From the NCBI RefSeq assembly GCF_000764205.1, contig NZ_JQDZ01000112.1:62001-126000 (forward strand): 64,000 bases of DNA, given 5' to 3'. The DNA is from Thalassotalea sp. ND16A (GTDB lineage Bacteria; Pseudomonadota; Gammaproteobacteria; Enterobacterales; Alteromonadaceae). The notes beneath the pieces are model-generated. The model saw only the letters and a list, made by a program, of their open reading frames with translations. It searched no databases and was not told the origin of the DNA. Positions 16,401-23,631 of the stretch are shown here, in pieces; the stretch's first letter is position 1; every line of letters begins with the position of its first letter. A program made the translations under genes and the position numbers.

Positions 16401-18798
16401 TCCTACTAAAAATGATGGAGATAGCTTTAGAGACAGTGATTTCGATGGCTTGTCAGACGCACATGAAGCGCGCGGTTGGATAGTATCTATTGACATGTCT
16501 ACAGTAGGCGTATTAGTTCGTCCAAATTCAGTGTTAGCAGATTCTGATTACGATGGTTTACCAGATTATGTGGAACGTGATATTGGTTCTGATCCAAACA
16601 GCATCGATACCGATGGCGATGGTATTGATGATTATCAAGAGTTTCGCTCTATTACTCATACTTCTATTAACGGCGAAGAATATAGCTTTAGTGTCTATGA
16701 CTATGCAAATATCGAATCATCTTTTTCAGGGTTTAACCTGGTAATAAATCCGGATGCTTATGGTACTAATCCATTATTGAAAGATTCTGATGAAGATGGC
16801 TTGAGTGATCATGATGAAGTAATAACAGGTTACACAGTAACACTCACCGGAGAGTTAAATGCAGGGACCATTATTTACACAAATCCTCTTAAAGCCGATT
16901 CTGACGGTGATGGGCTCAGTGATTATGAAGAAGCAAATAATTTCAATGGTTACATAACCAATGCGAATGATGTTGATACCGATGGTGATGGTACTGACGA
17001 TAAAAGTGAAGTTGACAACTCGTTAATTAATCCACTACAACGTGATGCATTAGTTCATGTGAGTTACGAGTCACTTTATCTGGGATATATGGGAGAGGGA
17101 GAATGTGCTCTTAATCCTCTTGACGAATGCGAACAACAAACAAATATTTTGTGGTGGCTGTATGGGGACGGTAATGATGGTGAAGAAAGAGGAAACCGTA
17201 TCCTTTCCAGTTCTGACGAATTTGCTTATACCCCTGATGGTACGGTGCGACCTCTTGCATCAGGTCATCAGCAACTCGTTAACGAAACAGTAGTACCAGC
17301 GGAAGACATACCCGAATCGACCGACTCTACTAGCGGATTACTTATGGAGGTAAGTTATTGTGCTGGATCTCCAGAATTTGATGCAACAGTCTGTGATGAG
17401 TATCTGCCGTTAAACCCTGGTGAACGTGGATATAACGCCCGTGCCCATGTTGATTGGGGTACTGGTGGACCACCACAAGCCAGTAACGATTTTAAAGTGA
17501 AATGGAGTGGCGAGATATTTTTAGGTGAGGGGTTAAAATCATTCACCCGTACAGATGACAATGGGGATATTATCTTAGATCCCGAGAGTGGAACCCCCTT
17601 GCTTGATCCTGATACAGGAGAACCTATTCTTGATCCTGATACGGGAGAGCCTATCATTGATCCTTCTACTATGACGGCAAAAATATTTTATGAAGATGCA
17701 ACATATAGCCTGCATATTACATCTGATGACGGGTTTCGTATGACAGTGAGTGGTCAAGGTGTTGAGTGGCCTGGTGTTAATACGGAATGGTCTTTAAACG
17801 CCAACCAAAACAGAAGCTTTGACTTAACCGTTTCAGAGCCCGGCTGGAAGACTATTGAAATCGAATATTTTGAGCATCTTGGCTATGCACGTTTATTATT
17901 GAATTGGCAGCCGCCTTCTTTTGATGTAAATGGTAATCTAGTCATCACCGACCCAGTACCGGTTCCAATAGATAACTTAAGACATACTCTTGGCAATGGT
18001 TCTTATGCATGTGTTGGTATTGAACGAGATCCAACTCAAACTAGCTTTGTTTCATTAAATCGAGCAATTGAAATGGATAATAGTATTTCTCCAAACTCAA
18101 GTTATGCACCAGGTTTATCTTATTACGGCAGCATGAAGGGTTCTGAAATGAAAATATTTAAGGATGCGGTGTCACTTGACGTCATACAAGGTGATCAGCA
18201 AGATCCAACCAGTGCAATGTATAGACCCTACTCTGATGCTCATAGCCGCTATTACATAGATTTTGATGTTAATGAAATTAAAAGTATTGAAGGTGTTAGT
18301 TTAACCGCAAAAGATCTTATGTCTGTCGCGGTAGATTTGGCAGCATCGAGACATATTATTAATGGCTTAGTTAAACCTAGTGTGACTAACAATTCCATCG
18401 TTGAAAGTGCAGTAATAAAAACAGATGAATACGGTAAGCGCTATTTCGATTTATCTAGTGAGGGTCGTATGTTATACCGTCAACTTTCTCAAGATTCTGG
18501 GGTTTATGGCCAGCAAACATTTGTATTACATGAAGGAGAGAATATCAATTTGTCAGGGGTGTTAATGCGTGTAGACGATATTGAAAGTCTAACTTCATGC
18601 CCAATTGGTAGTGCAAATGTTGTTAGTCAGTTTCAATCGGGTTGTATGAAACGATTTTCTCGTTCAATTAGTTATGCGGAAGTAACGTCGCAATCGTATA
18701 TGACCTTTGATCTTAAAGAGCTAGGAGCAATGACCACAAGTGCGAGTAATGATCCTGCGGGTTGTGAAATTGAATTGGAAGTAACCGTTTCACATTAG
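10465..18798 (+). CDS. Giant lipoprotein with Ig-like, TSP3, protective-antigen-like and PA14 domains
   Basis: This 2777-residue lipoprotein has lipobox LSSC (Cys20). Residues about 45-810 are seven Ig-like/SwmB-type repeats of about 105 residues, with the pattern T-V-L-V-TFSE-MD and later Y-L-V-NI-D. Calcium-binding TSP3-type repeats (DTDGDGIDD, DSDNDGLWD) cluster at about 840-1025, 1540-1690 and 1955-2190. Between the first and second clusters, residues about 1028-1330 resemble the heptamerisation/pore region of anthrax protective antigen: PELDIEVDGINL, a Ser/Thr-rich alternating stretch, then ARISANITVQNKGD. Nine or so GxxGxLDTxxxGDD repeats run from about 1360 to 1890. A PA14-like domain sits at about 2320-2485 and an unrecognised Cys-containing domain at 2500-2777. 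Extracellular or outer-membrane location is expected. Toxin, adhesin or matrix roles are all possible; I do not assign one. Confidence 0.8.
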   Translation: MKNILSHSLVIFIILFLSSCGNKEETQAEINQTSTEVEQSPEETGASAQIMSTKSASQHFIEIIFDQAIATDSFDIEDISIVSGTGQKLTVSKLSFYDDGTGVVLETAPQDPVLYTIQIGGKDPTATSISAKSSNSQLTAATDNNTFTDADNFIGSTGPEPFVMYVTALSNTTVLVTMDRKMDEGYANLTSAYRVLAPNNEVPNVEEGRIEVLKAEVDKTDKRLITLTTSPMSNIEYVLEVTNIITEPGQALIHPDRNGGYFFGIAEHDETAPLLLSALSTSNTTMVASFSEPLWGNAAEPFHYQICAIAFDEQGACSEVNQLGVISTEMVGKNTQVSFITQPQASGVTYYLSVNDITDRATPAPGNVIAEQTVAQFTGSGLDNPNIASSIAMDNTHVLVTFTERMDDDALVFANYRIEDPELDVINAIWGDDQNHVILTTSPQQRIEYQLIASNIHSAEGLLMVNPPEASFFVGFDDKDLQKPFLIASIAETSSRIRLYFSEPMDVIAATPNLYAITFCPEFQTCNLSTLSTIPVLSAELVESNTQVMLTVENIAPRVTHQVVVSSQVTDQAMPLPHNGMDPDLSTGSFGLLLADKDAPSLVNIIFTSTNNITLTFSEEINSGGANPLNYRVCAMEFENDGSCTSGNIQVVDASLNPTHTQVELTLETLVDGTTYYVLVLDGVTDTSGNIIANDANSVSAFYQGATSVSDPTKLPQVVGAISTGNTNVTLSYSSVMGDSALLPSNYLFTQENINGEVGTVFSMNVVWFDSTHTSVNITTTSQNEVTYRVTVVNVKDKQGNPLATQESTFNPNFDPRSSVFAGSPPVAQNLLLAEGNYQIIENNENDIVDAGDIIIINGTSLVLVDIDLDGIVDNWDDTNGNGIIDSGDLISGLVDSDGDGLADNEELRGTTVVINLSNGEKNIRQVTSDPTTNDTDKDGLTDSEEWAFGLDPRSPDTDADGLGDYVEWNVVYSGPADQDTDEDGLPDGVEHNFFLTSPLLADTDGDQFSDEEELISLNRDPKVADMPELDIEVDGINLQIDERYTYVNSEGETVSSESSTSASLSSSENTSFANSTLTFRENTSSFSWDVGFGLRDAQADHSAVNGAEVACWACYLTSLFDRLFIEVGLGGTTESHTGTNTQIDTESAREAQQALENSLIKFNEQAKDQEVTRELTAARISANITVQNKGDVAFTVKNLEISVLQVDPQNPSRYLPIATLIADSTLMTGNDLEINIGPFDGSKGPFVFANNEVYPAVIETLMRDPKSLVFKVVNYDIADEYERNFAFSSQTVHDRTAGISFDFGELGSENYQVATNGVLDNNIYLGGFDGSGKNKGLPLGYLLENLLGLDKHDTSEDYIDAGPDGILSTIAVGDDVLNGNIITAGQDGILTTKVAIGDLLRNNSVNTGIIAGVNKKVDTLAQGDDVQLIPYGASGIAPRTLVIDPGNNGVLDSIQSDGDEQEFISGYELQRTCSVASAKAQIAGQYCSVDTIDCSCDGPKGLVRVKTFRNGDYGANWFARVEGDMPTSVDFDQIELKAGQSIRLAFLQDLDKDGLFAHEEYLFGSVDSAVDNYNNDDFVPTVINNRYLKKTLEELEYFISDENQTSDPAVYGDGLPDSMDSDRDGISDLVEAKLGWLISANGELKRVFSSPATPDSDNDGLWDIQEQDLREFCKEDDTRSDALCIDQTIAKEDASAIIVGKNGKLDTEILADDVYTFIDITDPESTRFNRNLMFATVGILPGNNGVIDTDIAGDDEYSNSTVILPATDPLLSDTDNDRVSDGDELFGFAAGMAIIETAETECYDPSIINGAMSCVNSNATWGIVNTVAQGDDIQRISLGSRTKEDDVIITAGLNGILETEPQGDDETVIDWFIAAGPDRELNSIILSEYNYPENPVDGTNVVVYKAENATLAPYAPAVWNSSGQPISIAVENYVEPWLPVPEGKDVKLYGRVVTTDPLRRDSDNDAIPDGFEVAIGADPTKNDGDSFRDSDFDGLSDAHEARGWIVSIDMSTVGVLVRPNSVLADSDYDGLPDYVERDIGSDPNSIDTDGDGIDDYQEFRSITHTSINGEEYSFSVYDYANIESSFSGFNLVINPDAYGTNPLLKDSDEDGLSDHDEVITGYTVTLTGELNAGTIIYTNPLKADSDGDGLSDYEEANNFNGYITNANDVDTDGDGTDDKSEVDNSLINPLQRDALVHVSYESLYLGYMGEGECALNPLDECEQQTNILWWLYGDGNDGEERGNRILSSSDEFAYTPDGTVRPLASGHQQLVNETVVPAEDIPESTDSTSGLLMEVSYCAGSPEFDATVCDEYLPLNPGERGYNARAHVDWGTGGPPQASNDFKVKWSGEIFLGEGLKSFTRTDDNGDIILDPESGTPLLDPDTGEPILDPDTGEPIIDPSTMTAKIFYEDATYSLHITSDDGFRMTVSGQGVEWPGVNTEWSLNANQNRSFDLTVSEPGWKTIEIEYFEHLGYARLLLNWQPPSFDVNGNLVITDPVPVPIDNLRHTLGNGSYACVGIERDPTQTSFVSLNRAIEMDNSISPNSSYAPGLSYYGSMKGSEMKIFKDAVSLDVIQGDQQDPTSAMYRPYSDAHSRYYIDFDVNEIKSIEGVSLTAKDLMSVAVDLAASRHIINGLVKPSVTNNSIVESAVIKTDEYGKRYFDLSSEGRMLYRQLSQDSGVYGQQTFVLHEGENINLSGVLMRVDDIESLTSCPIGSANVVSQFQSGCMKRFSRSISYAEVTSQSYMTFDLKELGAMTTSASNDPAGCEIELEVTVSH

Positions 18799-18843
18799 AG
18801 GAAGATCCAGTCTTAGGATTGGAAACTAATGAAACCAAAAGAA

Positions 18844-18872
18844 ATAAGGTTGAATAATCTATTCAACCTTAT
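18844..18872 (+). terminator. Terminator after the giant gene
   Basis: A perfect 13-bp inverted repeat (arms 18844-18856 and 18860-18872, loop ATC) lies 45 bp after the stop codon. The downstream T-run is modest, so termination efficiency is uncertain. Confidence 0.65.
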
Positions 18873-19131
18873 CTTAAATTTATAATGAAATCATATTATT
18901 TGCGTTGTATTAGAATAAATTAACTAAACACTAGCAGATGAATAACTGAGTATGTAGCTTTGATGTGATTAGGCAGTGAATTATAGCTACAGATTTTTTG
19001 CAACTTAGGTAACATATTTTAGTTTGCGAATGTACTTTGCTGATTGACTTCGGCTAACTTGAGCTAAATTTTGAAACGGATATATACCGGAATACTAGCT
19101 TTTTTGCTAAAAAGTGAATAACTACTTGAAG

Positions 19132-19190
19132 AAAATGCTGGCCCTCCCTGACTTGAATACCGGACCTATTGATGATGCGGGAGCAATCAA
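19132..19190 (-). pseudogene. Decayed tRNA-Ile(CAU)-like 3' fragment
   Basis: This stretch aligns with the 3' half of the intact tRNA at 23427-23503, in the same orientation. It shares the T-arm block CCCTCCCTGACTTGAA, GGACCTA, then GAT-ATG at the anticodon, and GAAAA-TG-TGG beyond the CCA end. The 5' half is no longer recognisable, so it cannot be a working tRNA. The similarity continues a few bases past the CCA, as expected of a duplicated locus or an old attachment site. Confidence 0.6.
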
Positions 19191-19249
19191 GAGTAATCCA
19201 ACCGAATGTACTTATTCAGCGCCAATGTTTCGGCTAATACTGAGCAACT

Positions 19250-19275
19250 AAAACGGCTGTGTTTACAGCCGTTTT
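19250..19275. terminator. Bidirectional terminator downstream of the protease gene
   Basis: AAAACGGCTGT (19250-19260) and ACAGCCGTTTT (19265-19275) form a perfect 11-bp stem with a GTTT loop. It lies 24 bp past the protease stop codon on the minus strand and could also serve transcripts from the left. Confidence 0.75.
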
Positions 19276-19299
19276 GCAAGCAAGGGGATAACGGTTAAT

Positions 19300-20757
19300 T
19301 TATTGACACAATGTTGCTACACCGGCATATCCATCGCTGCTTGAGCTCGACACTGTTGTTATTTTAGCCTTGTCAAATACACATTGTGCCGAGGTATTAA
19401 ATAATATTGGTCCCGCCATTCCGGATGACGTTGTATAACCCCAGGAATTGACCGAGATGATAACACCCGTGCCCGTAGTTTCGTCCATTGGTTGTATCCA
19501 AGGACCGCCAGAAGAGCCGCCTGATAGGTCGCAACTTGCTAACCACCAGTTGTCACTCCCCTCGGTAGTAAGCTCTTCTGCACAGTACATGAAGTTAGGA
19601 TCATCACTGTAAGAGTAGCCTAGGGCATGGGTGAACTCTCCATAAACTGGGTCGTCAAAAGATACATCAAAGCCATTTACAGCCAGATCAAGTGTTTCCG
19701 AACTAGCCGCTGTCCCTTGGTGAGAACCGCTATCTTCCACTACGTAGAATGCGTAATCCCAAGGTATATTGTCAGGGAACGTTCGTGAGGTCCAATCGTC
19801 ATCAACCACCCCAAAACTGGGCACCCAACAGCCGATGGGATCGTTATTACAATTTAAATCAGTGCCGGAACCTGTGGTTTGATCTTGATTGGGAATGAAA
19901 AGTACGTTGCGGGCGAAGGCTTTATTGATATCATCGTAAACACAGTGAGCAGCGGTAATAATTATAGAACGTCCTGTAACGCCATCATTAGTTACCGTTC
20001 CTGAGCACACATAGCCACTCCAGCGTCGCATCCGGCGGTTATTTGGCATTTCAAAATAAAGCCTGCCAGCGGCATTTTGAATTGAACCACCATTGTTCCA
20101 TGATGAGTTGGTCACGGTGTTACCATCATCAGTGCCCGGATCAACGGGCACTCCTGCTGTGTTGATGGTAAAATCGACCCAATCAGCAAATGCACCAGTA
20201 TTGCCTTTACCAGAGCTGCCATCTTTAGCTTCCATTTTCCAGCTCCAATCACCGTCGGTAAAACCTTCGATTGTTACAGACCAGGTATCGCCCGAAGTCT
20301 GGTTGGCTGAAAATGATTGCGTTTGAGTGCTACTTGGGTAGCGAATGATCACCTTTGCTGAGCGAACACCACTGTCATCTGTGATATCGGCGCTGAAAGT
20401 GGCTGAATCTCCAATAATTGGCTCTGCATCTACATCCGGGTTAATGTTAGCAAAGGATGGCGCTGTTGTATCTTTTGAACCTGAATCCGGCTTGCGATTG
20501 AACTTGGGGTCATCTTTAGCTAATCCATAGGGGGTAAGTTGTCCGTTACGGCCCTTTAAAAAAGCGTTTCCGCTTCGATCCAATACCAAATCACGGGGTA
20601 TCGCTTGATTTCTGCGAGCTGGCGTCCAATGTTCAATAACATGTTTTTTTGATTCGCTTAGTTTTGGAGTCTTATCGGCTTCAGAATTTACACTGAATGA
20701 AACCATAACGAGCCAAACGCTAACAAATAGAGCTAAGGAAAGTGTTTTCATGTTCAT
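19300..20757 (-). CDS. Secreted trypsin-like serine protease with N-terminal Ig-like domain
   Basis: A signal peptide (residues 1-27) is followed by a pro-like region containing WTPARRNQAIPRDL. Next comes an Ig-like domain (about 105-205, GDSATFSADITDDSG) and an S1-family chymotrypsin-like domain from about 230. The catalytic triad is visible: His in TAAHC (about 270), Asp in PWDYAF (about 334) and Ser in GGSSGGPW (about 414). Several Cys could form disulfides. Proteins of this layout are secreted endopeptidases, often for nutrient degradation. Two ATG codons (20757, 20751) are plausible starts; I keep the longer. It is monocistronic, with its own terminator downstream. Confidence 0.85.
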   Translation of the reverse strand: MNMKTLSLALFVSVWLVMVSFSVNSEADKTPKLSESKKHVIEHWTPARRNQAIPRDLVLDRSGNAFLKGRNGQLTPYGLAKDDPKFNRKPDSGSKDTTAPSFANINPDVDAEPIIGDSATFSADITDDSGVRSAKVIIRYPSSTQTQSFSANQTSGDTWSVTIEGFTDGDWSWKMEAKDGSSGKGNTGAFADWVDFTINTAGVPVDPGTDDGNTVTNSSWNNGGSIQNAAGRLYFEMPNNRRMRRWSGYVCSGTVTNDGVTGRSIIITAAHCVYDDINKAFARNVLFIPNQDQTTGSGTDLNCNNDPIGCWVPSFGVVDDDWTSRTFPDNIPWDYAFYVVEDSGSHQGTAASSETLDLAVNGFDVSFDDPVYGEFTHALGYSYSDDPNFMYCAEELTTEGSDNWWLASCDLSGGSSGGPWIQPMDETTGTGVIISVNSWGYTTSSGMAGPILFNTSAQCVFDKAKITTVSSSSSDGYAGVATLCQ

Positions 20758-20966
20758 ACGATTGCTCCATCACCAAGTGTCATGCTTACCGCACTAACTA
20801 ATCGGCATTACTTATATAGTAAATATAGTTGTTGGATGGTAATGATCAATAATAAAATAAATAAGCCCAAGAATTTTATGCGTTTTTCTCAGCGCAGATG
20901 GTGAGTGGCAGGGAAAGCGAGTTAGGCTAAATCTGCAAAAGGATGAAAATCTGGAAATCTGCCTAA

Positions 20967-21243
20967 TACCAATTTGATTAAGTATGTGGTCTACTTTTTC
21001 ATGAGGAAAAACGGATAAATACAATGCATAAATTTTAGTCAGTAGTTATTCTCGGCTTTGGCATCCTGCGTCGCTCTACCTGCAGCATCCATGCTTACGT
21101 ACTTATCAATTTTATAAAGCCGTAGTTATTCGTTTTATCTCAGGCATCCATGCCTTCGGTTCTTAGAACTGCTTCGCAAAGAAGAATTGTTCCATACAAT
21201 TCTTTAACCATTAAAAATGAGCAGATATTTAATCAACTTGGTA
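20967..21243. mobile_element. MITE-like element with 15-bp inverted termini
   Basis: The termini TACCAATTTGATTAA (20967-20981) and TTAATCAACTTGGTA (21229-21243) are inverted repeats matching at 14 of 15 positions, enclosing about 277 bp without a credible gene. The interior has two GCATCCATGC blocks and two GTAGTTATTC blocks. The right end, CATTAAAAATGA-CAGATA through the terminus, recurs at other intergenic sites in the window. No transposase is present, so mobilisation would be in trans. Confidence 0.6.
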
Positions 21244-21247
21244 TAAT
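21239..21247 (+). promoter_or_regulatory. Extended -10 promoter formed at the MITE right end
   Basis: TGGTATAAT is a perfect extended -10 (TGN-TATAAT). Its first bases are the last bases of the repeat element. It lies about 60 bp before the DUF3016 ATG, with no convincing -35 box. The element may therefore supply that gene's promoter. Confidence 0.45.
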
Positions 21248-21305
21248 TATGCCCCCCTGAAATATTGGCAACTAATACTATACTCTTATAGATAGGAGGA
21301 AAATT

Positions 21306-21806
21306 ATGAAAAAGCTATTAACACTGACACTAGTTGCGCTACTAGCATCGTGCTCAAGTACCATTGTAGAACCCGAAACAGTATCAGCTACTGATGGATT
21401 GGCGACAGTAACATTGATTAAGCCGCGTGACTTTAGTGACATAGACCCAGGTAACTTTGGTATACAGTCTGATTTTGAGCAGAATGTCGCTAATAAGTTG
21501 GCTGAGGCCTTAGCGGACCACTTTAAAGAAACGGATGTGACTATTGATATTACCTTCACTGATATTGATTTAGCTGGTGAGACTAGATTCAACATGCAGG
21601 AAATACGTGTATTAAAGGATTTATATATCCCACGCATGTCGTTCGAGTATGTAATCAAAGACGTAGCAGGTAACGTTACGCTAGCGGATACCGTAGATAT
21701 TAAAGATATGAGCTATTTATCTCACAGACTATTTGGTAGAGAAGCTAATGAGTTGATAGGGTACGACACACGTATGCTAATAGAGTACTTTGAGAAAGTA
21801 TTATAA
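21306..21806 (+). CDS. DUF3016 family lipoprotein
   Basis: The 166-residue protein has lipobox LLASC (Cys17). The mature part carries the DUF3016 signature: TLIKPRDFSDI near the start, a TFTDIDLAGE motif in the middle, RVLKDLYIPRMSFEY, then IKDMSYL near the C-terminus. The function of the family is unknown; members are common in Alteromonadales and Xanthomonadales as small envelope proteins. An AGGAGG box lies 6 nt before the ATG. It stands alone, preceded by the MITE-like element. Confidence 0.85.
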   Translation: MKKLLTLTLVALLASCSSTIVEPETVSATDGLATVTLIKPRDFSDIDPGNFGIQSDFEQNVANKLAEALADHFKETDVTIDITFTDIDLAGETRFNMQEIRVLKDLYIPRMSFEYVIKDVAGNVTLADTVDIKDMSYLSHRLFGREANELIGYDTRMLIEYFEKVL

Positions 21807-21891
21807 TGATTATTATTTCTGGGGTAATCTCGCACGCGCTAAGCTATTTGCGTTATCACTCATTTTTCACAGAAAAAGCTAGAGTTATTTG

Positions 21892-22467
21892 ATGATACCT
21901 AAAATCGACACCATTGAACCACATTCGCCATTACTGACTGAGTACTTAACTGAAATCAAAAGATTAAGTACTGAACTTTCAGTACTCGATTTGGCTTGTG
22001 GCAGTGGTCGAAATGGTTTGTATCTGGTTAGCAATGATATCCCAGTTACTTTTGCTGATATAAATAAAACGTCACTACAAAAAATTGCTGAGACCAGTGT
22101 AAATTCGCTGCCTGTTATAAAAACTGAGCTAGCCAAGCTATGGCAAGTGGACTTTGAAGATGAAGATGATAGTCCTTTAGTCGATAAATGCTTTGCTGCA
22201 GTTATCGTTTATCGTTATTTACATCGCCCCTTGTTCGAAAAAATCAAAACCTCAATACAACCTGGTGGATTAGTTATCTATGAAACCTTTACTACAAAGC
22301 AGCCTCAATTTGGCCGACCTAAAAATCCAAATTTTTTATTGCAACACGATGAATTATTACAGCAGTTTTCTGATTGGGAAGTATTGCACTACTTTGAAGA
22401 CGTTGTCAGTAAAGGTGATGAGCTAGGTTCACAAGCGATAGCACAAATTGTGGCTCGCAAACCTTAA
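21892..22467 (+). CDS. Class I SAM-dependent methyltransferase
   Basis: The 191-residue protein has the Rossmann SAM-binding motif I, LDLACGSGRNGLYL (about residues 35-48). Acidic motif II is FADINKTS, and later VIVYRYLHRPLFEKI and GGLVIYETF match the motif IV/VI pattern of small TehB/UbiG-like methyltransferases. The substrate cannot be told from sequence; tellurite/thiol detoxification relatives are one possibility. I start at ATG 21892; a TTG immediately upstream (21889) is less likely. It lies about 85 bp after the DUF3016 gene on the same strand. Confidence 0.8.
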   Translation: MIPKIDTIEPHSPLLTEYLTEIKRLSTELSVLDLACGSGRNGLYLVSNDIPVTFADINKTSLQKIAETSVNSLPVIKTELAKLWQVDFEDEDDSPLVDKCFAAVIVYRYLHRPLFEKIKTSIQPGGLVIYETFTTKQPQFGRPKNPNFLLQHDELLQQFSDWEVLHYFEDVVSKGDELGSQAIAQIVARKP

Positions 22468-22653
22468 ATTCGTAAACTCCTAGGTTTAAATTTTTATTTA
22501 TTAATGGCTTACTATAAACAGCAAAATAAGGTCAATTTTCCTTTCAGAAACTTTAAACTTTACATTTTAACTACAAATATTACCGTTCGATAACGGATAT
22601 TTTTCAGGCGAACTGCTAAAAATAATACAACTGTTTGTTAACGAGAAAATATT

Positions 22654-22773
22654 ATGTCAAATGCAGAACTTAAAAATCGTCTAAACGTGTTAGCCGAAAA
22701 ATTAATTGAAGGTCATAGTAGCCAAGCTGAAGATCGTGAGTTTCAAAAACTATACAGCTTGTTAAGAGAATAA
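22654..22773 (+). CDS. Small hypothetical protein, 39 residues
   Basis: ATG 22654 to TAA 22771 encodes 39 residues, beginning MSNAELKNRLNVLAEKL and ending KLYSLLRE. Composition is strongly helical and charged, with a heptad-like Leu spacing and no membrane segment, unlike random AT-rich sequence. The upstream GAG at 22644 is a weak ribosome binding site. I recognise no family. Coding by composition only. Confidence 0.55.
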   Translation: MSNAELKNRLNVLAEKLIEGHSSQAEDREFQKLYSLLRE

Positions 22774-22836
22774 GGCTAGGTAATTATTATTAGACTACGG
22801 CTTCAAATTCTATCGCATTTTCCCCGGATATCCTTT

Positions 22837-23256
22837 ATGAAAAAACTGACTACAAGCTTATTAATGCTAACTAGTTTATTAAGCTTAACCTCTGCCCATG
22901 CTGTACCTAACGTAGGTGTGGGTTTTGACCAAGGTTTCGGCGTGAGCGCCGAGTTCGACAATATTAACCTATTTGCAGGCAATGATGGTTTTAGTGCCGA
23001 CTATTTATTAAAACAAGGCTCTTTGGGACGAAACCTCCCCTTTAATTGGTATGTTGGCGCAGGTGCCTTTATCGGTTCTGATGATGGCTATGGCGTACGT
23101 GCACCTTTGGGTTTAAAGTCATCTTTTGCTAAAAACTGGAATGTTTACGCTCATCTTTCTCCAGAATTAGATTTTGACCAAGACAACCATGGCAACACCA
23201 ATAACAATGTACATTTTGGCATGAGTGGTGCTTTGGGTGTTCGTTACGCATTTTAA
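22837..23256 (+). CDS. Small predicted outer-membrane barrel protein
   Basis: The 139-residue protein has a signal peptide ending at SAHA-VP. The mature part of about 117 residues has glycine-rich amphipathic strands (VGVGFDQGFGVSAEF, WYVGAGAFIG, GMSGALGVRYAF). It ends in Phe preceded by alternating aromatic/hydrophobic residues, the C-terminal signal read by the BAM complex. It is probably a small outer-membrane beta-barrel; function unknown. It is convergent with the tRNA gene downstream. Confidence 0.7.
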   Translation: MKKLTTSLLMLTSLLSLTSAHAVPNVGVGFDQGFGVSAEFDNINLFAGNDGFSADYLLKQGSLGRNLPFNWYVGAGAFIGSDDGYGVRAPLGLKSSFAKNWNVYAHLSPELDFDQDNHGNTNNNVHFGMSGALGVRYAF

Positions 23257-23426
23257 AGCTAAATGCTTTCTTAGGCCACTTTCTTGACGGTATCAGTATT
23301 TCAGAAGTTCACATTCACAACGTACTTTGACAGAAACCCTAAATACAGTACACAAAAAAATCTGAACAAACCCAAAATCCATAAGTCGGACGGTCTGAAG
23401 TAATTCGAAGATTTGTAAGGGAAAAA

Positions 23427-23503
23427 TGGTGGCCCCTCCCTGACTTGAACAGGGGACCTACCGATTATGAGTCGGGTGCTCTAACCAACTGAGCTAAGGG
23501 GCC
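23427..23503 (-). tRNA. tRNA-Ile (anticodon CAU, minor Ile tRNA reading AUA)
   Basis: The minus strand folds as a complete 77-nt tRNA including encoded CCA. It has a GGCCCCT/AGGGGCC acceptor stem, D-arm AGCTCAGTTGGTTAGAGC, anticodon loop CTCATAA and T-arm loop TTCAAGT. The body closely matches E. coli ileX, whose CAU anticodon is converted to lysidine-AU by TilS to read AUA, rather than initiator or elongator Met tRNA. A partial decayed copy lies at 19132-19190. Confidence 0.9.
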
Positions 23504-23631
23504 ATTTAGAAGTGTTGCTTGATTTGTTATCAATGATAATAACCAAAAGCGGCGGCAAGTATAAGCATTTTTTATTTTGTTGTCACCACTTGTTGTTTAA
23601 AATTTTTTCGTTGTCGGTTTGATTGCTGTTT

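Noticed and set aside
19132-19215. A second functional tRNA
   Set aside because: Only the 3' half matches; the acceptor and D-arm halves cannot pair, so it is recorded as a relic.
20812-21024. 70-residue minus-strand ORF upstream of the protease gene
   Set aside because: It runs into the terminus of a MITE-like element and has no ribosome binding site or recognisable family.
23427-23503. tRNA-Met (CAU anticodon)
   Set aside because: The body matches the minor Ile tRNA (E. coli ileX) rather than elongator or initiator tRNA-Met.
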